DNA from: Chloroflexota bacterium
GTDB taxonomy: Bacteria; Chloroflexota; Limnocylindria; Limnocylindrales; CSP1-4
Reading direction: 5' to 3'
DNA length: 7,190 nt
Assembly (NCBI GenBank): GCA_021801545.1
Contig: JAJYXX010000357.1
Coordinates: forward strand, 1-7,190
Shown: positions 1-6,847 of the stretch, in pieces
How positions within the stretch are numbered: position 1 is the stretch's first letter
Layout of the letters: every line of letters starts with the position of its first letter
Made by a program: the position numbers and the translations under genes
Notes under the pieces: model-generated
Seen by the model: the letters and a program-made list of their open reading frames with translations, nothing else
The model's database searches: none
Told to the model about the DNA's origin: nothing

Positions 1-666
1 GCCCGACCAGAGCCGCTCGACGATCGCTCCCACGGCGGCTGCGCTCGTCCCCGGGAAGAGGCGGGCGAGAGCGGCTTCGTGGCGCGCCCGTGTGGCATCC
101 GCGACGACCGGGTCGGCCGGCCAAGCCCGCCTGGCGCGCCCATCGATCGAGATATCCCACAGGAGGTGGAGCCGTTCCGCGATCGGGCCGGCGCCGGCAG
201 TGCCCTCGTCCCAGCCCGGCTCGTAGGCGAACGCGGAGTCGAGCGTGTCGGCCGCGTGGGCGAACGCGTGGCGTGCCCAGGCCCGAAGCCTACCTGGGTC
301 GTCGAACCGGTGGAGGAGCGCTCGCAGCCCGACCCGCCGCCCGCTGCGGTCGCACATGGCACCTTCCTGGGAGGGACCGGCGGCCTCGCTGACGAGGAGC
401 TGCTCGATCCGCTCGACGAGCTCCGCGCACTCCGTGAACGCGGTCTCGACCGGCCCGAGAACGCCCAGCTCGAGCACCTCCCGTTCCGCCAGCCGGCGAA
501 ATGCAGCGTCACGGGCCGGCCCCTCGCCGAGCTCGTAGAGCGGGGCGGCCCGCCGGTGATGCCCCGCCAGCGGGCCCGGCTCGCCGCCGGCCTCGAGGCG
601 CGCCAGGGCCCGCCAGGCAAGCGCCTCGGCGAGTGACGGGTCGACGCGGAGGACAACAGGAGCCAT
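1..666 (-). CDS. Unrecognised protein, last visible gene of the molybdoenzyme operon; 3' end cut by the window edge
   Basis: An open frame of 222 codons runs from an ATG at 666 to the window edge with no stop, so the C-terminus is missing. It begins MAPVVLRVDPSLAEALAW. The visible part is rich in Ala, Arg, Leu and Glu and looks mostly helical and soluble. There is no signal peptide, no membrane segment and no Cys cluster; the only Cys residues are two isolated ones (near residues 88 and 111). Recognisable stretches are LYELGEGPARDAAF near residue 43, an acidic helical segment ending VERIEQLL near 98, and LLWDISIDGRARRAWP near 170. I do not recognise the family. It starts only 4 nt after the chaperone stop, so it is probably co-translated with the operon. 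A cytoplasmic assembly or accessory role is an inference from position alone. It does not look like the heme-b gamma subunit of this enzyme class, which is normally exported. The opposite strand is also open here (79-636), but the minus frame continues the operon. Confidence 0.75.
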   Translation of the reverse strand, partial: MAPVVLRVDPSLAEALAWRALARLEAGGEPGPLAGHHRRAAPLYELGEGPARDAAFRRLAEREVLELGVLGPVETAFTECAELVERIEQLLVSEAAGPSQEGAMCDRSGRRVGLRALLHRFDDPGRLRAWARHAFAHAADTLDSAFAYEPGWDEGTAGAGPIAERLHLLWDISIDGRARRAWPADPVVADATRARHEAALARLFPGTSAAAVGAIVERLWSG

Positions 667-670
667 CGTC

Positions 671-1426
671 TCAGCCCGGGATCGGCGGGTCGGCCTCGTC
701 GACCCCGCAGGCGAAGTTGAAACCGTCGGGTTCGCCTTCGACCGGCCGCAGGTGGCCCGGGCCGAGCCGCTCGGGCGCCACGGCCAGCTCGGCGGCATGG
801 TCGGCGACGAGGCGCGCCGCGAGCGAGGCGAGGACGGCGTACCCGGTGCCCGGTCCGCGCCGCACCGCGAGCGAGGCGAAGGCCGGGGCCCACCGCCCGA
901 GGTGATCGCGCAGGAACGCCGCGGCGGCGGCCCTGGCGACCTCGGCCGGCGCGGCGTCCTCTCGGCTGAGGGCGTAGGCCTCCTTGAGCGCCACGACAGC
1001 GAGGAACTCGAGCTCGCAGGCGAGGTGGTCGGGCCGCTCACCGCCGGGCGCCGGCCGGAGACCGAAGGCGCCATAGAAGCCACTGACATCACCGAGCTCC
1101 TGGGCCTGGCCAAAGACGTGGCGCCGGCCGTACTCGGTCTCGTACGGGGGGCAGCCGTGGGCCACGGTGTGGCCGAAGAGGCGGCGGTGCTCGGCAGCAC
1201 GTTCGGTGAGCCCGGCGGCGGCGTCAAGGCTCGTCCGCTCGGCGCCGGCCACCGGCAACCCGAGCGCAGCGAGGGCAGCGACGAGGTCGTCGATCTCGAG
1301 CGGCGCCGCGAGCGGGCCGTCCGGATCGCGAAAGGCGGCAGCCAGCAGCCGGTACGCGTCGGCCCGGGCGAGCAGCCGGTCGAGCGCCTGGTCGAGCGTG
1401 TCGGCGGTGACGGCGGTCGTCATCAT
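671..1426 (-). CDS. TorD/NarJ-family molybdoenzyme assembly chaperone (delta protein)
   Basis: A 251-aa cytoplasmic protein of the TorD/DmsD/NarJ chaperone family. These proteins bind the apo catalytic subunit, often at its Tat signal, and hold it until the Mo cofactor and Fe-S clusters are inserted; they are not part of the mature enzyme. Family signs are an N-terminal helix with AYRLLAAAF (24-32), HRRLFG (80-85), the hallmark CPPYETEYG (92-100), PDHLACELEFL (132-142) and DHLGRWAPAF (174-183). The all-helical character and length fit the family. The C-terminus ends in a tail containing FNFACGVDEADPP, with a lone Cys at 240. The protein starts 8 nt after the beta-subunit stop. Two adjacent ATG codons (1426 and 1423) are possible starts; a GAGAG stretch lies 5 or 8 nt upstream respectively. 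Its partner is almost certainly the alpha subunit of this operon. Family assignment is firm; the exact subfamily is not. Confidence 0.92.
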   Translation of the reverse strand: MMTTAVTADTLDQALDRLLARADAYRLLAAAFRDPDGPLAAPLEIDDLVAALAALGLPVAGAERTSLDAAAGLTERAAEHRRLFGHTVAHGCPPYETEYGRRHVFGQAQELGDVSGFYGAFGLRPAPGGERPDHLACELEFLAVVALKEAYALSREDAAPAEVARAAAAAFLRDHLGRWAPAFASLAVRRGPGTGYAVLASLAARLVADHAAELAVAPERLGPGHLRPVEGEPDGFNFACGVDEADPPIPG

Positions 1427-1434
1427 CGTCGCTC

Positions 1435-2712
1435 TCAGATCGAGTTCGGCCGGGGGGCCGGTCGCTCGTGGATCGGCTCGTCGACCTTGAGGCGAACGGC
1501 CTCCCGGCCCTTCTCGTCGAAGCCGATCACCGTGTCGTCGTACATCGCCCAGGGCTTGCCGTCGATCTCGGTCTCGAAGAGCTTCGGGCCCTCCTCGATC
1601 TCGAACCGGAAGATGATCTTGCGCGTCGCCCGGAAGAGCTGGAGGACGGCCAGCAGCTCGCGCGAGGGGGCCCGGTAGCGCTCGAGCGCGGCGTCGACCC
1701 CGGGCCCGAACATCTGGCGCAGGTAGTCGCGCGGCGCCCAGCGGGGCGGGATGTAGAACCCGTTCGGCTCGGTGCCGAACTGCGGGTAGAGCGGCAGGGC
1801 GACCTGCTCGTGACGAACGAGGAACGTGATCGGATTCTTTGGATCGTCGAGCCAGGCGCCATCCGATCCGATCGGGACGAGGCCCTGGAGGCGGATCTTG
1901 CCCGGGCAGGCGGACATGCAGCGCGTCTCCATCGGGACGCCGTCGCTGAGCGGGTCGTCGCCCTCGATCCGCGGGTAGCAGGCGACGCACTTCTCGCTGA
2001 TCCGGCTCGTCGGGCGGTACATCGACTTCTTGTACGGGCAGGCCTCGACGCACTTGCGGTAGCCACGGCAGCGCGACTGGTCGATGAGGACGATCCCGTC
2101 CTCGGAGCGCTTGTAGATCGCCTTGCGCGGGCAGGCGGCGAGACAGGCCGGGTACGTGCAGTGGTTGCACAAGCGCTGGAGGTAGAAGAACCAGGCCGTG
2201 TGCTCGGGCAGCTGCGCGCCGGCCTGCTCGAGGCCGAGTCGATCCGGGGCGGGGTTGCCGGCCGGGGCGACGTCCTCGAACAGGTTCGGGGTCCGCCACT
2301 CCTCGTCCGCGGGCAGGTAGCCGAGGGCCTGGCGCATCTTGGGCGACTCGGCCGCGGCGGCCTCGAAGATCGTCATCCCCTCGAACGACCCGTACGGCGC
2401 CTCGCGATCCGCTGGGCCGGGCTTCCAGGTGGGCTGGGTGCCGGCCTTCTGGTGGGCCTGGTCGAGCAGGGCGAGGGTCTTCACGTCCCAGTGGGCGGGG
2501 TAGCCCCCGTACGGTTTCGTCTCGACGTTGTTCCACCACATCGCTTCCTGGCCGCGCGAGAACGTCCAGGTGCTCTTGCAGGCCATCGAGCAGGTCTGGC
2601 AGGCGATGCAGCGGTTGATGTTGAAGACGAAGGCGAACTGCCAGTCGGGATGGTGCTCGGCATACGGGTAGGCCATCGTCCGGCCGAGCTGCCAGTTGCG
2701 GACCTCCGGCAT
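1435..2712 (-). CDS. nxrB: Iron-sulfur electron-transfer beta subunit, NxrB/NarH-like
   Basis: A 425-aa polyferredoxin subunit of a type II DMSO-reductase-family enzyme, which carries electrons between the Mo subunit and an external partner. Fifteen Cys fall in the NarH pattern: C35-x2-C38-x2-C41-x3-C45, C182-x2-C185-x4-C190-x3-C194, C215-x5-C221-x3-C225, C242-x2-C245 and C265-x3-C269. This fits three 4Fe-4S clusters and one 3Fe-4S cluster; Tyr218 sits where a fourth Cys would complete a ferredoxin motif (NarH has Trp). The segments MPEVRNWQLGR (1-11), WWNNVETKPYGGYP (59-72), LCNHCTYPACLAACPRKAIY (181-200) and YIPPRWAPRDY (320-330) look, from memory, very like periplasmic NxrB of Nitrospira, as does the length. 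It has no signal peptide, so it is probably exported bound to alpha. I chose the ATG at 2712, which overlaps the previous stop as TGATG and has GGGGAAG 7 nt upstream, over the TTG one codon earlier. The family is sure; the substrate (nitrite, nitrate or other) is not. Confidence 0.95.
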   Translation of the reverse strand: MPEVRNWQLGRTMAYPYAEHHPDWQFAFVFNINRCIACQTCSMACKSTWTFSRGQEAMWWNNVETKPYGGYPAHWDVKTLALLDQAHQKAGTQPTWKPGPADREAPYGSFEGMTIFEAAAAESPKMRQALGYLPADEEWRTPNLFEDVAPAGNPAPDRLGLEQAGAQLPEHTAWFFYLQRLCNHCTYPACLAACPRKAIYKRSEDGIVLIDQSRCRGYRKCVEACPYKKSMYRPTSRISEKCVACYPRIEGDDPLSDGVPMETRCMSACPGKIRLQGLVPIGSDGAWLDDPKNPITFLVRHEQVALPLYPQFGTEPNGFYIPPRWAPRDYLRQMFGPGVDAALERYRAPSRELLAVLQLFRATRKIIFRFEIEEGPKLFETEIDGKPWAMYDDTVIGFDEKGREAVRLKVDEPIHERPAPRPNSI

Positions 2713-3044
2713 CAACGCACTTCCCCGGCCGGGTCCGGTCGCCGCCAGTGGAGGCGCATCTCGGCGATCAGATCGCGCACCCAGGGCTCACCGCGGCGGC
2801 GCTCGACGACGTGGAGCCCGGCGTAGAACGGCAACCGGAACAGGGCGAGGAGCCGGGCGTCGCTCCAGCCGTCGCGGACGTACTCCTCGACGAGGCAGCG
2901 GGCCATCTCGTCGAACGTCGCTTCGTCGACCGGGACCGGCACGCCGACGAGCTCGAGCGGATCGTCGAGCTCGGCCTCCTTGAACGCTCCCTCGGCCGGG
3001 CCGACCGGTGCCGGCCCGAGCACCGGCAGCTCGCGGCGGGTCAT
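2712..3044 (-). CDS. Conserved-looking 110-aa protein of unknown function between the alpha and beta subunits
   Basis: The start overlaps the alpha stop as ATGA and the stop overlaps the beta start as TGATG, so it is almost certainly translated, coupled to both neighbours. No signal peptide, membrane segment or Cys motif is visible; the single Cys is C50. Residues 1-25 are Pro/Ala-rich and probably flexible. The segment DDPLELVGVPVPVD (27-40) leads into a helical domain: EMARCLVEEYVRDGW (46-60), SDARLLALFRLPFYAGLH (61-78), then GEPWVRDLIAEMRLHW (85-100). The LLALFRLPFYAGLH element looks like a family signature, and I have a vague memory of similar small ORFs beside redox-enzyme genes, but I cannot name the family. 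A structural subunit, an alpha-beta assembly factor or a partner of the chaperone are all possible; position between the two catalytic-complex genes is the only functional evidence. A shadow frame of equal length lies on the plus strand, but only the minus frame has coupled junctions. Confidence 0.85.
   Translation of the reverse strand: MTRRELPVLGPAPVGPAEGAFKEAELDDPLELVGVPVPVDEATFDEMARCLVEEYVRDGWSDARLLALFRLPFYAGLHVVERRRGEPWVRDLIAEMRLHWRRPDPAGEVR
2720..2726 (-). promoter_or_regulatory. Shine-Dalgarno site for the beta subunit
   Basis: On the minus strand this reads GGGGAAG, inside the end of the 110-aa gene and 7 nt before ATG 2712. It supports the ATG over the adjacent TTG at 2715 as the real start, and shows that beta can recruit ribosomes itself as well as by coupling. 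Confidence 0.65.
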
Positions 3045-6000
3045 TGCCCGGACCTCGGTCCAAGCCGCCCGGCCAGATAACGGCGCATCAGGTCCGATTC
3101 GCCGCCCGGCGACATGCCGGTCGTGCCGGGCGCCCAGGCGCCCCGCCCGCCGAGCCCGCCCGGCTCGGCCTTCGTCACCTTGACGAGAGTCTCCTTGGGC
3201 ACCGTGTTCAGGGCATGGTTGTCGTTCTCGTAGCCGAAGATGAAGCTCGTCCCGTCCTTCGCCTTGTGAAACAGGTGGTCGGTCTGGTGCATCGGCATCG
3301 ACCAGTCGCGGGTCACCGACTGCTGGCTGCCGTAGCGCAGGTTCGCCTGGTAACCGGTCCCCTCCGACAGGGCCCGGCCGTCGGGTCGCGTCTCGTGCGC
3401 CTTCACCGAGCGCTCGGTCGCCTGGAACGGACCGTGCTTCATCATCACGATCCCCTTCGGGTAGGCGGGGTTGTACTTCGCCCGGAGCATCAGCCGGGCC
3501 ACCTTGTAGAACGGGTCGTCGGGCTTCCAGCCGACATATGGCCGATCGAGCGGGTTTGCGTCGACGTAGACGTAGTCGCCGTCGACGATGCCCAGGGCGC
3601 GGGCCGTGTCGGGGTGGATATGGAGCTGGTGCTCACCGACCCACGGCGTGCGCGGGTCAGTGCGGTACGGGTCGGCGAAGTTCGAGTCCCAGAGCAGCGA
3701 CCAGTCGCTCGTGCTCCAGCTGGAGTGGACCCGGTGGCGGGTCTTGGGCGTCAGGCAGTAGAGGTTGTAGCCACGCTCCCAGAGCGGGTTCGTGGACTCC
3801 TTCACCTCCGACCACGGCCGCTTGATGTTCCGGACGGTCCGTTCGTCGGCATCGATCGCGTCCTCCGGGATGCCGTAGTCGTCGGGGCGGACGAGCGGGT
3901 TGGACGAGACGATGACGTTGGGCAGGTACGGCGTCCCCTCGGGCCCCTCGCGATGGACGACGAAGTTCTCGCCGTACTCGAGCGCCTCGGGGATGTCGCA
4001 GTACGAGTTCAGGCGCCCGGTGTCGGTGAAGAACGGCAGGTGGTCGGTGAACTGCTCGTAGAAGGGGATCCGCGGGTACGTCCGGAAGAGCATGAGCGCA
4101 GCGCCCGGCTCGCCGTACCTGCCGGCCAGGATGTCGGTCAGCCGGTAGCCCGTCGTCGTGATCGAGGCGTCGAGCAGGCGCTGGATGTAGATGTCCTCGC
4201 GGCCGTCGAGGATGAACCGCCAGTAGTCGGCGAAGCGCCGGTCGCCGGTCGCCTCGGCGAGCGCCTTCGCCTGGTCGGCCAGGATGTGCGCGTCGTCCTT
4301 CGACTCGTAGAGCGGCGCGATCCCCTTCTCCGCCCTGCCCCACACCTGGAGGAACGGGTTCGAGCAGGAGGCGGTCACCTCGTGGGTCTGCGACTCGAGC
4401 CAGGAGGTCGCCGGAAAGGCGATGTCGGCGTACTCGACCGAGGAGGTCATCTCGATGTCGGTCGTCGCGATCAGGTCGATCTTGGGATCGATGTTCTTGA
4501 GGATCTCGTAGTGATGCTTGGCGTTGTTCAGGAGGTTGACGTTCGTGAACCAGAGCGCCTTCGTCGGGGTCGGCATGTGGGTCGTGCCGGTGAACACCTT
4601 GCGCCCGTACTTCGGGGTGTCGACGATGAGCGGCCGGTCGCCGTGGTTCCAGTAGGCCGGCTCCTCCCCGTAGCCGTAGAGGTGCGCCTTGACCGCGGAC
4701 CCGGGGGCGGTTGGATCGAGGTTCGGCTCGAACGGGTCCTCGGCGATCCAGCCCTTGAAGCCGGGGCCGCTCTCGGGGTGGCCCTGGAAGAGGGCGCTCT
4801 TGTAGTTGCCGGCCCAGGTGTAGACGCCGGCCCCCGGCTTGCCGATGTTGCCGGTGAGCATGAACGGCAGGTAGCCGGCCCGGTTGGCGAGCGTGGCGTG
4901 GAACCAGTGGTTCACGCCCTCGCCGAAGTGGGCGGCGGCCGGCTTGATCGTCGCGATGTCGGTCGCCAGGCGTTCGATCAGCTCGCGCGGTGAGCCGGTG
5001 ATCTCGACGACGGTGTCGAGGTCGTAGTCGCGCAGGTGGACCTGGTAGGCGGTCCAGGTGGTCTGGGCCTCGACCGTCGTCCCGTCGGCGAGGGTGATCG
5101 TGCCGGACCAGTCGAGGGCGGGCGCGAGCCCCCGGGCGGCCATCCGCTCGCCGAGGTCGTCGCGCGTGATCGGCACCGGTGCGCCGGTCACCTCGTCCCA
5201 GGCCACGAAGTCACCGAGCTTCTCGTACTGCTCCGGCTTGAGACCCTGGAGCTTGAACGAGGGTCCGTCCGGCGCCAGGCGCGGCTGGTAGCCCGCGAAC
5301 ACCTCGGCTGCGCGCAGCCGGCGACCGGTGTCGGTCCGGATGAGGAGCGGCAAGTCCGTGTAGCGGCGCACGAACTCGGCGTCGTACTGGCCGCGATCGA
5401 TGATCAGCTTCGTGACGCCCAGGAAGAGCGCCGCGTCGGTGCCCGGCCGGATCGGGATCCAGTAGTCGGCCTTCGTGGCCGGCGGGTTGTACTCGGGGGT
5501 GATCGTCACGATCTTGCCGCCCCGCTCCATCGTCTCGATGAAGAAGTGCGACTCGGCCATCTTGTTCTCGACGAGGTTCTTGCCGATCTGGATCGAGAGT
5601 TTCGAGAAGCGCAGGTCGTTGAAGTCGACGTCGGCCGACTGGAGACCGTGGACGAACGGGAAGCCGGGCGCCTGGTCGCCGTGCCAGGTGTAGTTCGACC
5701 AGAGCCGGGCGCCCTTCGCCTTGTCCGGCCCGACGCCCCGGATGTTCGCGTCGAGGAGGGCCATCATGTTCGCGAAACGGTACATCCCGTACTTGCCGAT
5801 GACACCGAGCAGGCCCATTCCGCCGCGGAACTTCAGGCAGCGCGTCCCGGCGCCGCCCATCGCGTCGAGCATCTCGGGGGTGTAGCCGTCGGCCTCGAGA
5901 CGGCGCCGACCCTCCTCGCCGCTGTACGTCCGGGCGATCGCGATCAAACCCGTGGCCAGGTAGCGGTGGGCGTCCTCCCAGCTCGCCCGGACGAGCTCGT

Positions 6001-6508
6001 CGGAGCCGCGGGCATCGAAGCGATACGTCGTCCGCAGCTCCGGCGTGAGCGGCGGGAAGCCATCGTCCGCCCACTGCCTCCAGCCGGCCCGGATCAGCGG
6101 GTACTTCAGGCGGTACGGTCCGTAGACACGGCGATGAATCTGGTAGCCCTTGGCGCAGCCGCGCGGATTCCAGGCGGCCGTCGCGGTGTTGCCGTAGAGG
6201 TCCGCGTACGTGCCGACGTCATAGTTCTGCTCGGTCCGCATCACGACCCCGTTGCGGACCATCGCCCGGAGGCGGCACGAGTGAGTGTCGTTCGGGGAGC
6301 AGACGAAGGCGTACGAGTCGTCGTAGCGGTACTGGTCGCGGTAGACGGCCTCCCAGTCCCGGGCGGGGTAGGCGGCGAGGGGATCGGCGACGTTGACCGG
6401 CTCGAGGAGCGCGAGCGGGGAGCGCTGGCTGACCGCCAAAGCGGCGGCCAGGGCGGCGGTCGACCCACCGGCGAGGACGAGGAACTCGCGACGTGTCAGA
6501 CGTGGCAT
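3041..6508 (-). CDS. nxrA: Tat-exported molybdopterin oxidoreductase alpha subunit, periplasmic NxrA/pNarG-like
   Basis: An 1155-aa catalytic subunit of the type II DMSO-reductase family, binding a bis-guanine-dinucleotide Mo cofactor and one 4Fe-4S cluster. A twin-arginine signal, LTRREFLVLAGG (4-15) followed by an Ala-rich hydrophobic run to about residue 27, points to export as a folded protein. The Fe-S motif is C70-x3-D74-x3-C78-x39-C118; NarG-type enzymes have H-x3-C-x3-C, so Asp replaces a Cys. NYTWHGDQAPG (272-282) contains Asp278, the expected Mo ligand of type II enzymes. WIPIRPGTDAALFLG (350-364) is the family cofactor-binding signature. The C-terminal part, with KHGPFQATERSVK and MPMHQTDHLFHK, also fits this branch, as does the length. 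The frame stays open upstream to 6841, but ATG 6508 is chosen because it begins the Tat signal and has GGAAGGG 7 nt upstream. It leads the operon. Nitrite oxidation and nitrate reduction cannot be told apart from sequence; a chlorate- or selenate-type activity is less likely. Confidence 0.94.
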   Translation of the reverse strand: MPRLTRREFLVLAGGSTAALAAALAVSQRSPLALLEPVNVADPLAAYPARDWEAVYRDQYRYDDSYAFVCSPNDTHSCRLRAMVRNGVVMRTEQNYDVGTYADLYGNTATAAWNPRGCAKGYQIHRRVYGPYRLKYPLIRAGWRQWADDGFPPLTPELRTTYRFDARGSDELVRASWEDAHRYLATGLIAIARTYSGEEGRRRLEADGYTPEMLDAMGGAGTRCLKFRGGMGLLGVIGKYGMYRFANMMALLDANIRGVGPDKAKGARLWSNYTWHGDQAPGFPFVHGLQSADVDFNDLRFSKLSIQIGKNLVENKMAESHFFIETMERGGKIVTITPEYNPPATKADYWIPIRPGTDAALFLGVTKLIIDRGQYDAEFVRRYTDLPLLIRTDTGRRLRAAEVFAGYQPRLAPDGPSFKLQGLKPEQYEKLGDFVAWDEVTGAPVPITRDDLGERMAARGLAPALDWSGTITLADGTTVEAQTTWTAYQVHLRDYDLDTVVEITGSPRELIERLATDIATIKPAAAHFGEGVNHWFHATLANRAGYLPFMLTGNIGKPGAGVYTWAGNYKSALFQGHPESGPGFKGWIAEDPFEPNLDPTAPGSAVKAHLYGYGEEPAYWNHGDRPLIVDTPKYGRKVFTGTTHMPTPTKALWFTNVNLLNNAKHHYEILKNIDPKIDLIATTDIEMTSSVEYADIAFPATSWLESQTHEVTASCSNPFLQVWGRAEKGIAPLYESKDDAHILADQAKALAEATGDRRFADYWRFILDGREDIYIQRLLDASITTTGYRLTDILAGRYGEPGAALMLFRTYPRIPFYEQFTDHLPFFTDTGRLNSYCDIPEALEYGENFVVHREGPEGTPYLPNVIVSSNPLVRPDDYGIPEDAIDADERTVRNIKRPWSEVKESTNPLWERGYNLYCLTPKTRHRVHSSWSTSDWSLLWDSNFADPYRTDPRTPWVGEHQLHIHPDTARALGIVDGDYVYVDANPLDRPYVGWKPDDPFYKVARLMLRAKYNPAYPKGIVMMKHGPFQATERSVKAHETRPDGRALSEGTGYQANLRYGSQQSVTRDWSMPMHQTDHLFHKAKDGTSFIFGYENDNHALNTVPKETLVKVTKAEPGGLGGRGAWAPGTTGMSPGGESDLMRRYLAGRLGPRSGQ

Positions 6509-6515
6509 CGTGTCG

Positions 6516-6522
6516 CCCTTCC
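6516..6522 (-). promoter_or_regulatory. Shine-Dalgarno site fixing the alpha-subunit start
   Basis: On the minus strand this reads GGAAGGG, 7 nt before the ATG at 6508. It supports the start at the Tat signal over the longer in-frame extension to 6841. Confidence 0.75.
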
Positions 6523-6730
6523 AGACCGCTATCGCCCGACCGTCGGAGCGGGACGCCTGATCGAGCGAGCCGCGTGCAGCTCGGTCACCGGCGATCGGAG
6601 CGTTGAGACGTGACGCTATCGCAACTCGGATCCGGGAGAGACCGGCCGGAGGGCAGCGAGCCGTCGGGCCGAACGGCCCCGGGGCGGCTCCGCCTGGTGC
6701 GGCGGTCCAGTCACGGATCCGCTGCTGACG

Positions 6731-6790
6731 ATACCGCAAAAACGCGCACCAGGGAAGTATGTATTTGCAAGTTAGTGCGTGTTTGTTGGG
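6731..6790 (-). promoter_or_regulatory. A/T-rich patch, candidate operon promoter
   Basis: This patch stands out by its A/T content in a very GC-rich window and sits upstream of the operon. On the minus strand it contains CATACT (plus 6756-6761), a 4/6 match to a sigma-70 -10 box, but no good -35 box lies 16-18 nt upstream. If it is the promoter, the leader before the alpha start would be roughly 240 nt. The location is reasonable; the exact elements are uncertain. Confidence 0.35.
6740..6784. repeat. Inverted repeat, 10-bp arms with 9 matches, flanking the A/T-rich core
   Basis: AAACGCGCAC at 6740-6749 pairs with GTGCGTGTTT at 6775-6784, with a single non-Watson-Crick position (6744/6780, G opposite T). 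The 25-nt spacer holds the candidate -10 box and the small palindrome TTGCAA (6765-6770). Arm centres are 35 bp apart. It could be a two-site operator or, in a transcript, a hairpin with a large loop. Confidence 0.5.
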
Positions 6791-6804
6791 AGCGGCGGCG
6801 CCGT

Positions 6805-6818
6805 CACCCGGCCGGGTG
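6805..6818. repeat. Perfect 14-bp palindrome, possible operator
   Basis: CACCCGGCCGGGTG is fully self-complementary with no spacer. It lies just upstream of the A/T-rich patch in the sense of operon transcription, where a dimeric activator or repressor could bind. Short GC palindromes are not rare in such a genome, so a chance origin is possible. Confidence 0.4.
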
Positions 6819-6847
6819 CGCTGGGGCGACTCCGATGCCATGCAGGA

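Noticed and set aside
79..636. Plus-strand open frame of 185 codons at the left end
   Set aside because: The minus frame is open through the whole stretch, starts 4 nt after the chaperone stop and continues the operon. The plus translation is Pro/Arg/Gly-rich and featureless.
1427..2539. Extension of the chaperone frame upstream through the beta gene
   Set aside because: This part is the out-of-frame shadow of the beta subunit, Arg/Pro/Gly-rich; the chaperone homology begins at the ATG pair at 1426/1423.
1468..2826. Plus-strand open frame of 452 codons opposite the beta subunit
   Set aside because: The minus strand encodes an intact 15-Cys NxrB/NarH-like protein; the plus translation shows no domain.
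3008..4993. Long plus-strand open frame (661 codons) opposite the alpha subunit
   Set aside because: It is antisense to a gene with clear Tat, Fe-S and Mo-cofactor motifs, and its Val/Arg/Gly/Leu-rich translation has no recognisable domain. GC-rich coding DNA commonly leaves such open shadow frames.
5036..6613. Plus-strand open frame of 525 codons opposite the alpha N-terminal half
   Set aside because: Same shadow effect: low-complexity Arg/Val/Gly-rich translation, and it overlaps the well-supported alpha gene and its leader.
6731..6790. FNR/CRP-type site (TTGAT-N4-ATCAA or like) in the A/T-rich patch
   Set aside because: TTGCAA occurs, but no pair of half-sites with the right spacing is present.
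6509..6841. 111-residue N-terminal extension of the alpha frame
   Set aside because: It would bury the Tat signal inside the protein. The start at 6508 has a good ribosome site, and the extension has no domain.
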